A DNA stretch of 64,000 nucleotides from Pseudomonas quercus. GTDB taxonomy: Bacteria; Pseudomonadota; Gammaproteobacteria; Pseudomonadales; Pseudomonadaceae. The notes below the pieces were generated by a model. The model searched no databases. It saw nothing but the letters and a program-made list of their open reading frames with translations, and was not told the DNA's origin. The position numbers were made by a program, and so were the translations under genes. The stretch lies in the NCBI RefSeq assembly GCF_012033695.1, contig NZ_JAAVJI010000007.1, positions 62,001 through 126,000 of the forward strand, given 5' to 3'. Below, one piece after another: positions 37,355 to 45,984 of this stretch. Numbering within the stretch: the first letter of the stretch is position 1; the number at the start of each line of letters is the position of its first letter.

Positions 37355-40261
37355 ATGAGCGATTCTGATTCTTCCCCTTCCCAATCACAGGCAGCCTTAC
37401 TGACGCTTGCCGAGCAGGTGGCCAGCAATTGCCCGGACATGCGCCAGCAGGCGTGGAACATCGCCGTTAGCGTTTTGAAAGCGCACAACCTGGGCACCCT
37501 GGCCCCGAACAAGGTGTACTGGCACCGCTTCCGCGACCAGGTCAGCAGCCCCCGTGCATTTTCCGGCTGGGCACATTACCAGCGTCCTCTCCAGTCCCTC
37601 ACCTTGGTGGAACTGGTGATGGTGCGTTTCAGTGCCGACGACAGCGAGGCTCTGGATGCCTTGGACGCGCAGACCGGTTTTTACCGGGAAGGGCCAGACG
37701 CTGCTGCGTTTGACGAGCGCAACGACATTCCCCTCTTGCCCAGCGCAGTAATGAATAAACTATGGGCCGCAGACTTCAAGCAGCAGTTCACGGCGCAGTG
37801 CGAGCAGTTCTGGGCAACCCACGCGGACGACTATCGCACCTTGGCCAAGGCCACTCTGATTGCCCAAGCCTTGCAGGCACGGCAGCACAAAACGTTTACG
37901 GACGTGGACCTTTCCCGTGTTCTCGAAGCCCTTGCCGGCACTGTTCAAGCACCTGCTACCCTGCCGATGTTGCAGGCTGCCTTCACGCCGCCTGTGTCAG
38001 TGCACGTAAGCTTTCTACGGATCGGGCAGCACCAGGCCACGGATATTCTGCATCTGATTACGGGTGATACCCATTACCTGTACGTGCCTGGCGAACCAGA
38101 GCCCTGGCAGGTGTGTGCCGATTGGAAGGCCGTGCACTGGTGGCTGCTGATGCACAACAACCAGGCTGAAAACCGCGCGCGCTTCGCCAGCCATTTTCCT
38201 TTACGCAGCGCGTTGGCCGATGAGGGCAAGCAGCCTTTGAACCAGACGTTGGACTTGCTGTACAGCACCTGGGGCCACTCACCTTGTACATTGCTGGAAC
38301 CACCAGCGCCCCGTTTACGCCTGGACGCCTTCACCCAGATGAGCACGCAGGCACAGGCCCGCATGGCCGATGATGCTGAACTGCGCCTGACCAGCAATGC
38401 CACCCTGCGCAAACAGATCTGGCTGGGCTACCTGGGTGCCTTCAACCGGGTATTCGGCCCGCTTGGGGCACTGGACTGGCCCGTAACACTGGCTTGTATA
38501 GGCGCCGGGCTAGCTGAGGTCGCGCTTAACGTGGACCTGGCCGTGAACGCACCAAACACTGCCCGTCGACAGCACGCCATTCTCAACGCTGTGGTCGCCA
38601 GCGTAAACCTGCTGTTCAACAGCGCCTTTCTATGGGGGGCATGGCGTGGAACGCCGCCTGTGGAAGCCCCAAGGCTCCCGGAGTCTGGCGCAGCCACCGA
38701 AGTCGCTTTGCCTGATATTACCCCTGAGCGGCGCTACCCTGTAGACACGGCTACCCTCTTGGAACAATTCCACAGCAATCACGTTCTGGGGGCGTATACA
38801 CCTGGCCAATCAGGCTTGCTAGAAGGCATATACACGGTGGACGGCCGCTTCTATATCGAACTGGACGGCTTCAGCTACCAGGTTCAGCAGGCCCCTGCGC
38901 TCAATGGATGGGTGATCGTCGACCCTACCTCGCCCTTCGCGTTTCAACGCAATGTACCGGTGCGCCTGAACGCCGACGGCCAGTGGGAATTGGTACCACG
39001 CCCCGGCTTGCTAGGAGGTGGGCAAACGTTGGGTTGCCTCAACCGAGGCCGCGGCCTGTCAGCAGTACCGGATTACACGCCGCCGCTCCCGAGCCCCTAT
39101 GATATTCCCCCTGCACATCAGGCACTGCTACGCACAGCAGCGAGTAAGCTGGGCAGCCCCCTGCTCGACGGCGAGGATTACGACTTTGTGGGTTATCCAG
39201 AAGGCAGCGAAGCGCTCGCTGAGTTTCGTGAAAGGCGCGCCAGCTTGCAGCGGGACTCAGAGGCCTTTTTCCAAGCCTATGTGCCCCCTTTACGCTCCCC
39301 TAACATCGAGCTTGCGCACCCCAGCACTGCGCGGGCGGTGCTAAAAGAGATATTCGGTGACCATGATGGTGTTGTTTTGGGAGAAGCGCATCAGCACAAC
39401 GCTTGCAGGGTGTTTCTGATCGACCAGATGGCTAACCTGCGCAAGCTGGGCGTCAACACGTTGTACATGGAACACCTGTTGGCAGACTTCCACCAGGCGG
39501 ACCTGGCCACAGCACTTCAACAACGCAGCTTGCCTCCGGCTTTGAAAGCCTACCTGAATCGCTTGGACATGGGCTTCTACAATGGCCAGCCTAGCCTCGG
39601 CACCTATGCCCAATTGGTTCAAACCGCGTGTGAGCAAGGTATACGCGTGGTTCCGCTGGACTGCCTGGCCAGTTACCGGAGCAACGGGTTGGAGGACACA
39701 GCAGGCAACCTACGCCAGCAAATGATGAATTTCTACGCCCATAGCGTGATACAGGCCGACGCAGCAACACGGGCAGGTGGCAAATGGGTTGCGTTGGTAG
39801 GTAACAGCCATGCCAGCCTGTTTCGCGGCATTGAAGGTTTGGATACCTTGGAGGGTGTCAATAGCGTGCGCTTTGAAGACGTACCACCGGGCACAGGCCA
39901 AGGCTTGCAGGTAGACCCAGGCCGGTATGTAGAGGTAGGGGATGGGCGGCAGAACGTTACCCTGCGCAGTGACTACCTGTACCGCATGGAAGCCCTTCGC
40001 CTCACGCCGCCCATTGCCGATCACGAGATTGCCGAGCGGTTGGCATTGCGGCGAACCTTCCTGCTAAGCCCTAGCGACGAGGGCTGGAAACTGTCCATTC
40101 ACTTGCCAAGTAATCGACTGGTCACCACCCTGGTAATACGGGAAGACACGCTGTTCTGGGTGGACCTGCCGCAGCTGCGCCAAGTCCATCAGGTTCGCTA
40201 TACAAGCCTCACCGCCTTGAGCAATGATCTGAAACGGCTGGGCTTTAGGTCAGCAAACTAA
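37355..40261 (+). CDS. Large candidate toxin: dermonecrotic-type N-terminal region and TIKI/EreA/ChaN-like C-terminal domain
   Basis: A 968-residue protein with GGAGG 6 nt before the ATG. The first 400 residues (around YWHRFRDQVSSPRAFSGWAHY, and QFWATHADDYRTLAKATLIAQAL) resemble the N-terminal domain of Pseudomonas dermonecrotic/membrane-targeted toxin-like proteins (DUF6543 type). Hydrophobic helices lie at about 360-430 (VTLACIGAGLAEVALNVDLAV, HAILNAVVASVNLLFNSAFLWG). The C-terminal domain (about 655-850) has VVLGEAHQHN (Glu677, His679), NTLYMEHL, and LVGNSHASLFRG (His819), the Glu/His layout of the TIKI/EreA/ChaN superfamily, which includes part of Pasteurella multocida toxin. No signal peptide. 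Its 3' end overlaps the convergent oxidase gene by 4 bp. Confidence 0.72.
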   Translation: MSDSDSSPSQSQAALLTLAEQVASNCPDMRQQAWNIAVSVLKAHNLGTLAPNKVYWHRFRDQVSSPRAFSGWAHYQRPLQSLTLVELVMVRFSADDSEALDALDAQTGFYREGPDAAAFDERNDIPLLPSAVMNKLWAADFKQQFTAQCEQFWATHADDYRTLAKATLIAQALQARQHKTFTDVDLSRVLEALAGTVQAPATLPMLQAAFTPPVSVHVSFLRIGQHQATDILHLITGDTHYLYVPGEPEPWQVCADWKAVHWWLLMHNNQAENRARFASHFPLRSALADEGKQPLNQTLDLLYSTWGHSPCTLLEPPAPRLRLDAFTQMSTQAQARMADDAELRLTSNATLRKQIWLGYLGAFNRVFGPLGALDWPVTLACIGAGLAEVALNVDLAVNAPNTARRQHAILNAVVASVNLLFNSAFLWGAWRGTPPVEAPRLPESGAATEVALPDITPERRYPVDTATLLEQFHSNHVLGAYTPGQSGLLEGIYTVDGRFYIELDGFSYQVQQAPALNGWVIVDPTSPFAFQRNVPVRLNADGQWELVPRPGLLGGGQTLGCLNRGRGLSAVPDYTPPLPSPYDIPPAHQALLRTAASKLGSPLLDGEDYDFVGYPEGSEALAEFRERRASLQRDSEAFFQAYVPPLRSPNIELAHPSTARAVLKEIFGDHDGVVLGEAHQHNACRVFLIDQMANLRKLGVNTLYMEHLLADFHQADLATALQQRSLPPALKAYLNRLDMGFYNGQPSLGTYAQLVQTACEQGIRVVPLDCLASYRSNGLEDTAGNLRQQMMNFYAHSVIQADAATRAGGKWVALVGNSHASLFRGIEGLDTLEGVNSVRFEDVPPGTGQGLQVDPGRYVEVGDGRQNVTLRSDYLYRMEALRLTPPIADHEIAERLALRRTFLLSPSDEGWKLSIHLPSNRLVTTLVIREDTLFWVDLPQLRQVHQVRYTSLTALSNDLKRLGFRSAN

Positions 40262-41406
40262 CGGATCACAACACTTCGGCTGATCGCTTGCACCGTTCTG
40301 CACCCGGCATTGCCCAATGTAAGGTCCAGTTCCCGCTGTAGCAGGTTGAACGCATGCACGGCCCCAGGCTGCCCACCTGCGGCCGTGCCATATAGAAAGG
40401 CACGGCCAACCATCACAGCCTTGGCGCCAAGCGCCAGAGCCTTGAACACGTCACTGCCGCGCTGTATGCCGCTGTCCATCATGATGGTCAGCCGATCAGC
40501 AATGGCCTCACTGATGGGTTCGAGGGTTTCCATGGGCGCCACTGCGCTATCTAGGTTTCGGCCCCCGTGGTTGGATACCACAATCCCGTCAGCGCCCAGC
40601 TCTAGCGCCTTGAGTGCATCGCCGGGGCGGGCAATGCCCTTGACCACTAAATACCCTTTCCATAGCTTGCGCAGGCGCGCAATGTGCGCCCAGGTCAGCC
40701 CAGGGTCATGACGCATCTGCTGCTTGGCGCCTCCACCCAGGAGGGTTTTACGGTACGCCTCAGGGTAGTTGGCAAAACTGGGCATCCCCCCATTGAGCCA
40801 ATAACGCCCGAGCACGCCGAGCACCCAGCCTGGCCTCAATGCCACATCGCCTAGCAAGCGTGGCGAAAACCGAAACGGCATGCCCATGCCATTGACCACA
40901 TTGTATTCCCGGTTGGGCACTACAGGCGTGTCCACCGTAATGACCAGCGTACGAATACCCAGCTGTTGTGCGCGCTGAACAAGTGCCTCTGACAGTGTCG
41001 GGATGTCCCATAGATAAAGTTGAAACCACAGGTTCTGGACCTGTGTGGCGCTCGCAATGGCCTCGATGGACGCGATGGCTTCGGTGGCGGCACAAAAAGG
41101 AATGCCTACCTGCTGTGCAGCCTTGGCCAGGGCAATTTCCCCCTGGTACCACACAAGGCCTGCGAACGCGGTGGGCGCAACGACCATTGGGGCGGATATC
41201 TCGTGATCGAATAACCGGGTACGGGTAGATCGCGGGACCCCTCCGGTCAATACTTGAGGGGCGATACGTACCCGTTCGAACGCTTGCCGATTGGCATGCA
41301 GGCCCGTTTCGTCCTCGGTGCCGCGGTCGATGTAGTCGAAAATCGGCCGAGGCAGGCGTTTACGTGCGTGGGTACGTAAATCCCTGAAATTGAGCGGTCG
41401 GCTCAT
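40258..41406 (-). CDS. FMN-dependent alpha-hydroxy-acid oxidase/dehydrogenase (LldD family)
   Basis: A 382-residue FMN enzyme of the L-lactate dehydrogenase/glycolate oxidase/mandelate dehydrogenase family. It starts MSRPLNFRDLRTHARKRLPRPIFDYIDRGTEDE (family N-terminus, quoted in part), has the Lys and His/Arg catalytic regions LVVKGIARPGDA and VSNHGGRNLDSA, and the FMN-phosphate loop MMDSGIQRGSDVFKALALGAKAVMVGR (part). Oxidation of a 2-hydroxy acid to a 2-oxo acid is expected; the substrate is not known. It is last in the minus-strand arm of the catabolic island, 58 bp after the regulator. Confidence 0.88.
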   Translation of the reverse strand: MSRPLNFRDLRTHARKRLPRPIFDYIDRGTEDETGLHANRQAFERVRIAPQVLTGGVPRSTRTRLFDHEISAPMVVAPTAFAGLVWYQGEIALAKAAQQVGIPFCAATEAIASIEAIASATQVQNLWFQLYLWDIPTLSEALVQRAQQLGIRTLVITVDTPVVPNREYNVVNGMGMPFRFSPRLLGDVALRPGWVLGVLGRYWLNGGMPSFANYPEAYRKTLLGGGAKQQMRHDPGLTWAHIARLRKLWKGYLVVKGIARPGDALKALELGADGIVVSNHGGRNLDSAVAPMETLEPISEAIADRLTIMMDSGIQRGSDVFKALALGAKAVMVGRAFLYGTAAGGQPGAVHAFNLLQRELDLTLGNAGCRTVQAISRSVVIR

Positions 41407-41464
41407 TGAGCGCGCCTCGATACTGAGAGGCAGGCGCGGGGCAGGCAGGGGTTACCTGTCACAC

Positions 41465-42250
41465 TCATTCCGCATAAACCCACAGAACGACGGCCTCTTG
41501 CGCGCTGGTAGAGACCCACTTGTGGCCGGCGCTTGCGTCGTAATACAGGCTGTCGCCTTCGCCCAGCGCCACGGGCGCATAAATTTTCGAATACACCGTA
41601 AGTTCGCCTGACAGCACATACACGAACAGCTCACCGGCATGGGTTGCCCAGTCGCTATAGTCGTCTGGGTGCCGCGCCGCCACTTGAGTCTTGAGCGGCA
41701 GCATGCGCTTGTGCCTGAGGTCAGCCGCCAGCCACGTGTTCTTGCAGGTGTGTGTATTGGAAACCAGGCCATGGGCGCAGCGGTTCACGCTGCGCCGGGC
41801 ATCGGAGGCATGGGCAGGATGCTCAGACAGCAAGGTGATTACATCAATGGAAAAGCCCCGTGCAATCTTGTTCAGGCTGCCCAATGTGGGCGACAGCTCG
41901 TTACGCTCGATTCTCGACAAAGCCGAATGAGACAGGCCCGTCTGCTGAGCGGTCTTGGATAACGTCCAGTCGCGCTCTTTACGCAGCTTCTTGATGCGCT
42001 CCCCGATATCAAGGGCTACTTCATCCTCTATGATTTCGTACTCAGCCCCTGGAACGGAGGCTTTACCCAGCTGGATATCCAATTGTTTCACCTGATCGTT
42101 TTCAATACGGCACAGCACGCCAGCTGATGCTGACGTGCTTGGGTTACAACGTTGAAAGTATGTTCTGTGGCGCTGCGGCTCAAAGATGACACCGTTGCAA
42201 CCGGCTATCAATTCTGTGATCCATTCTGGCGTGTTGCCCGAACGGATCAA
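41465..42250 (-). CDS. HTH-XRE transcriptional regulator with C-terminal cupin
   Basis: A 261-residue frame. The helix-turn-helix (IGERIKKLRKERDWTLSKTAQQTGLSHSALSRIERNELSPTLGSL, quoted in parts) lies at about 83-130 and a cupin sensor domain fills the C-terminal 90 residues (HAGELFVYVLSGELTVYS...GDSLYYDASAGHKWV). The TTG at 42250 overlaps the oxidase stop codon (TTGA), suggesting coupling. Proteins of this type usually have only 10-20 residues before the HTH, so the true start could be an internal GTG near 42090. It probably controls the surrounding oxidase/ABC genes in response to their substrate. Confidence 0.82.
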   Translation of the reverse strand: MIRSGNTPEWITELIAGCNGVIFEPQRHRTYFQRCNPSTSASAGVLCRIENDQVKQLDIQLGKASVPGAEYEIIEDEVALDIGERIKKLRKERDWTLSKTAQQTGLSHSALSRIERNELSPTLGSLNKIARGFSIDVITLLSEHPAHASDARRSVNRCAHGLVSNTHTCKNTWLAADLRHKRMLPLKTQVAARHPDDYSDWATHAGELFVYVLSGELTVYSKIYAPVALGEGDSLYYDASAGHKWVSTSAQEAVVLWVYAE

Positions 42251-43656
42251 TCGAATACTTTGCCCGGGTTCATGCGCCTGTCAGGATCAATCACACCTTT
42301 GATGGCTTTCATCAGCGCCAGGTCCTGCGGGCTACGGCTGGCCTGCAGGCGCGCCTTGTTGGTCTGCCCAATGCCATGTTCAGCACTCACGGTACCGCCC
42401 AGGCTCAAGGTCACGTCGTCTACCAGCTGATGCACCCCCCTGGTAGCGCTTGCCAATTGTTCGGCCGAATGCTGGTCGCGCTGGAACATGTGGATCACGT
42501 GAATGTTGCCATCCCCGATATGCCCTACCATCAACACCTGGCCTTGGGGATAGGCCTGCATCAGCCGCTGCTCTACTTCAGTGGCAAACACTCCCTGCTG
42601 GCTTAGGGGAACTGCGGTGTCATGGGTGACGCCATACCCTTCCAGTTTGTTCGCTTCCGAAACGCTGTGGCGCAACTGCCAGAGGCTGTTCTGTTGCGCT
42701 TGGCTGGTGGCCACCACGGCGTCGGTAATAAGTTCGGCTTCCAAGGCCTTTTCAAGTTCGGTCTCAAGGGCGCCGCGCAAGTCATAGCCTTCGAGGGTTT
42801 CAGTCACTTCGATCAGCAGGCACCAGGGCGAAGGCTCGGCAAACGGCCAGTGGGCTCCCTGGGCATGCTTGAGCACCAGCGCCACCTGCGCCCAGTTGAT
42901 GATTTCGCACGAGAGCAGGCGCTCGCCCAGGCTGCGCCGCACCCGGTGAAGCAGTGTAAGCGCCTGCCCGACGCTGTGCAGGGTCACCATAGCCAGTTCC
43001 CGTACCTTGGGTGCGGGAAACACCTTCAGCGTGGCAGCCGTGATAATACCCAAGGTGCCTTCCGCACCCATAAAGAGCTGCTTGAGGTCATACCCGGTGT
43101 TGTTCTTACGCAGCGGTGTAAGCCAGTCGTGAACCGTGCCATCGGGCAGTACCACTTCCAGGCCCAACACCAGGTCTCGCATAGGGCCATAACGCAACAC
43201 TGCCGTGCCCCCGGCGTTGGTCGCAATATTGCCGCCAATCTGGCAACTGCCCTCGGCACCTAAGCTCATGGGAAAGAAGTAGCCCTGCTCGGCGACCAGG
43301 TTTTGTACGGTTTCCAGCACACAACCAGCGTCCAGCGTGATACTGCCATCGATCTCGCTGAATGCACGGACGTTGTTCATCCGGCCTAGCCACACCACCA
43401 TTTGGTTACCGTCGGCGCTCGGCGTGGCGGCACCGCACAGCCCGGTATTGCCACCTTGAGGCACCACCTCTACCCCATGGCGCATACACAACGCCATTAG
43501 CTCAGACACCTCCTGCGTACTTCCAGGCCTAGCCACGCATAGTGCCTTGCCTTGATAGCGGCCCCGCCAGTCTACGTCGAAGCCGACTGTATCAGTGCCA
43601 AGCAACAGGTTTTCGACGCCAACCACTTCAGCAGCGGCTTGCAGGAACTCATTCAA
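42247..43656 (-). CDS. FAD-binding 2-hydroxy-acid oxidoreductase (GlcD/D2HGDH/DLD family)
   Basis: A 469-residue flavoprotein of the vanillyl-alcohol-oxidase superfamily. The FAD-binding region contains VVPQGGNTGLCGAATPSADG and FPMSLGAEGSCQIGGNIATNAGG (part); the C-terminal cap ends VSAEHGIGQTNKARL with the metal-binding His of D-2-hydroxy-acid dehydrogenases. The start is uncertain: a TTG at 43656 has AGGGGA 6 nt upstream, while the open frame begins at 43692. It is the first gene of the minus-strand arm, diverging from the solute-binding protein gene. Confidence 0.85.
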   Translation of the reverse strand: MNEFLQAAAEVVGVENLLLGTDTVGFDVDWRGRYQGKALCVARPGSTQEVSELMALCMRHGVEVVPQGGNTGLCGAATPSADGNQMVVWLGRMNNVRAFSEIDGSITLDAGCVLETVQNLVAEQGYFFPMSLGAEGSCQIGGNIATNAGGTAVLRYGPMRDLVLGLEVVLPDGTVHDWLTPLRKNNTGYDLKQLFMGAEGTLGIITAATLKVFPAPKVRELAMVTLHSVGQALTLLHRVRRSLGERLLSCEIINWAQVALVLKHAQGAHWPFAEPSPWCLLIEVTETLEGYDLRGALETELEKALEAELITDAVVATSQAQQNSLWQLRHSVSEANKLEGYGVTHDTAVPLSQQGVFATEVEQRLMQAYPQGQVLMVGHIGDGNIHVIHMFQRDQHSAEQLASATRGVHQLVDDVTLSLGGTVSAEHGIGQTNKARLQASRSPQDLALMKAIKGVIDPDRRMNPGKVFD

Positions 43657-43709
43657 AATCAATCCCCTACGCTTGATCCCAATAGGCCACACAGTGCAGT
43701 GCGCTCAAA

Positions 43710-43735
43710 AGTGAAGGTTTTTTGTTGCATTCACT
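43710..43735. promoter_or_regulatory. Inverted repeat in the divergent promoter region of the catabolic island
   Basis: AGTGAA (43710-43715) and TTCACT (43730-43735) are exact inverted arms 14 nt apart, between the divergently read FAD oxidase and ABC-transporter genes. It is a candidate operator for the adjacent HTH-cupin regulator. This is inference from position and symmetry only. Confidence 0.4.
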
Positions 43736-43780
43736 ATGAACACAAAGTAACACTATACGCACAATCTGTCACTATGGTGG

Positions 43781-44878
43781 ATGCGGGATATGACTGAGCA
43801 CGTCGGTAACAACAAGAAAGGCATGACACGCCGCAGTTTCCTGCATAAGGCTGCAGCGACAGGTGCAGTGGCAGCGGCAGCCCCCTACTTCATTGGCTCG
43901 GCACGTGCCGAGAGCAAGCGCCTGCTGGTGCGTGACGCTGGGGGTAACTGGACCGATGGGTATCGAAAGGCATATTTCGAGCCATTTTTTAAAGAAACGG
44001 GCATTGAGGTGATCGGCGTCACATCCACGGCCGAACCGACAGCTGAGGTAAAAAGCCTTGTAGATACCGGTAACTACACCTGGGACATGGGCGGGGCCAT
44101 CAGCCTGGCGGCGGCCAACTTGCTGGCGCAGATGAACCTGCTCGAACCCCACCAACTAGGGGACAAACCGGTCATCAAAAGCATCCCTGCACAATTCAAC
44201 ACCGACTACGCCGTAGGCTCTGACATTTACTCCACCGCCATCGGCTACAACCTGGAACGCATCAAACAAGTACCCGCCGGCTGGCAGCAATTTTGGGATA
44301 CCCAGAACTTTCCAGGCCGCCGTGGGATGCGTAAATACGCCTTCGACACGGTAGAGGAAGCACTGATGGCCGATGGCGTAGCAGTGGCTGACGTCTATCC
44401 TTGCGACCTGGACCGAGCCTTCGCCTCGCTGGACAAGCTGCGCGACCATGTATCGGCCTGGTGGGGCTCGGGGGCGCAGGCCACCCAGATGTTCACCAGC
44501 GGGGAGGTTGAGCTGATGCCCACCTGGACGTCTCGGATACTGGCAGCCCGTGACGCCGGTGCGAAGGTGGCCATTTCCTGGGACCAACACATCTGGGGCG
44601 TGGATGCCTGGATCATCCTGCGCGGCACGCCCAAGGCTGACTTATGCCGTCGTTTCATCGAGTTTGCCTGCGACCCCAAGCGGCAAGCCGCACTGACCGA
44701 ATACGTGATGAACGGGCCTACCCAACCGGCGGCCTTCGAGCATATCCCTGAGAGCCGCGCGCGCGACCTGCCGACCTACCCGGACAACATCAAGCGGGGG
44801 TTACCCATCGACACCGCGTACTGGGCCGAGAACAAGGCTGAGGCGCTAGACCATTTCAATGAATGGATTCTCGGCTAA
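43781..44878 (+). CDS. ABC transporter solute-binding protein, polyamine/PotD-like, Tat-type signal
   Basis: A 365-residue periplasmic binding protein. Its N-terminus carries a Tat-like signal (MTRRSFLHKAAATGAVAAAAPYFIGSARA, shown here in parts), with an alternative start at the inner ATG 43790. The mature part has the PotD/AfuA-type layout, e.g. DTGNYTWDMGGAISLAAANLL and WDQHIWGVDAWIILRGTPKADL. It is followed by its ATPase and permease, with the next gene 17 bp downstream. The ligand is unknown; these families bind polyamines, opines, phosphonates or iron. Confidence 0.88.
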   Translation: MRDMTEHVGNNKKGMTRRSFLHKAAATGAVAAAAPYFIGSARAESKRLLVRDAGGNWTDGYRKAYFEPFFKETGIEVIGVTSTAEPTAEVKSLVDTGNYTWDMGGAISLAAANLLAQMNLLEPHQLGDKPVIKSIPAQFNTDYAVGSDIYSTAIGYNLERIKQVPAGWQQFWDTQNFPGRRGMRKYAFDTVEEALMADGVAVADVYPCDLDRAFASLDKLRDHVSAWWGSGAQATQMFTSGEVELMPTWTSRILAARDAGAKVAISWDQHIWGVDAWIILRGTPKADLCRRFIEFACDPKRQAALTEYVMNGPTQPAAFEHIPESRARDLPTYPDNIKRGLPIDTAYWAENKAEALDHFNEWILG

Positions 44879-44895
44879 CGCGCGGCGGACCCCCT

Positions 44896-45984
44896 ATGCA
44901 GGCAAAGTTGAAGATCGAAGGTATTCACAAGCGCTTTGGCGCTTTCCAGGCACTGGCGCCCACGGCGCTGGAGCTGCGCCAAGGAGAGTTTCTGACACTG
45001 CTTGGCCCTTCTGGCTCGGGGAAGACCACCTTGTTGATGATGGTGGCAGGCCTGCTGGAACCTGATGGCGGCAAGCTGTGGATTGACGGCACCCTGGCCA
45101 CCTATGCCCCGCCCTATGAGCGCGACATCGGCATGGTGTTTCAGAATTACGCCCTGTTCCCCCACATGACCATCGCTGAGAACGTCGGCTTTCCCTTGCG
45201 CATGCGCCGCCGACCGCTGGCCGAGGTCAATAGCGAGGTGGCCAGGGTGCTGGAGCTGGTACAGCTGAGCCATACCGCGCACCGCCTGCCCCGTGAGTTG
45301 TCCGGGGGCCAGCAGCAGCGAATCGCCCTGGCACGGTGCATCGTGTACCAGCCCAGCATCATCCTTATGGATGAACCTTTGGGGGCGCTGGATAAAAAAC
45401 TACGCGACCAGCTGCAAATCGAAATCAAGCGGCTGCACCGTCAACTGGGTACGACCATTCTGTTCGTCACTCACGACCAGCAGGAAGCCCTGACCATGTC
45501 TGACCGTATCTGCCTGATGAACCATGGGCGGATCGAACAATTGGGCACACCCAGCGACCTGTACTTCCGTCCCAAAACCACTTTTGCCGCAGATTTTCTG
45601 GGTGAATCCAACATCGTGCCCGGCGTTGCCCAGCCCCAAGGAGCGGCCCAGTGCCACGTGGCCTGCCCTACCCTGGGCATCAGCCTGGCCGTGGACGGAG
45701 CACACAGCGGCCCTGTCAATGTGATGGTGCGGCCGGAACGCGTTGGTCTGTTCACGGCCCCTCAGCCGGGCATGAACAGCGTTCAGGGCACGCTTAGCGA
45801 CGTGGTGTTCACAGGCGGCGTGACCCGCTTCATGGTCAACACTGTCGGGGGCGCCATGCTGATGGTCGAGGGCCTGACGCTTGAGCGCGAACTCGATGCC
45901 ACGCCGGGTACACCCGTGTGGGCGTGCTGGCAGCCAGCCGAAACCGTGATATTGCCGGCCGATGCCGTGCCGGAGGCGGCATGA
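44896..45984 (+). CDS. ABC transporter ATP-binding protein (PotA-like)
   Basis: A 362-residue ATPase. Walker A is GPSGSGKTTLL, the Q-loop VFQNYALFPHMTI, the signature LSGGQQQRIALARCI, and Walker B IILMDEPLGALDKKL. The C-terminal 120 residues form a TOBE regulatory domain (NVMVRPERVGLF). The start at 44896 (MQAKLKIEGIHKRFG) is preferred to one overlapping the preceding gene. The permease gene overlaps its last codons by 4 bp. Confidence 0.92.
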   Translation: MQAKLKIEGIHKRFGAFQALAPTALELRQGEFLTLLGPSGSGKTTLLMMVAGLLEPDGGKLWIDGTLATYAPPYERDIGMVFQNYALFPHMTIAENVGFPLRMRRRPLAEVNSEVARVLELVQLSHTAHRLPRELSGGQQQRIALARCIVYQPSIILMDEPLGALDKKLRDQLQIEIKRLHRQLGTTILFVTHDQQEALTMSDRICLMNHGRIEQLGTPSDLYFRPKTTFAADFLGESNIVPGVAQPQGAAQCHVACPTLGISLAVDGAHSGPVNVMVRPERVGLFTAPQPGMNSVQGTLSDVVFTGGVTRFMVNTVGGAMLMVEGLTLERELDATPGTPVWACWQPAETVILPADAVPEAA

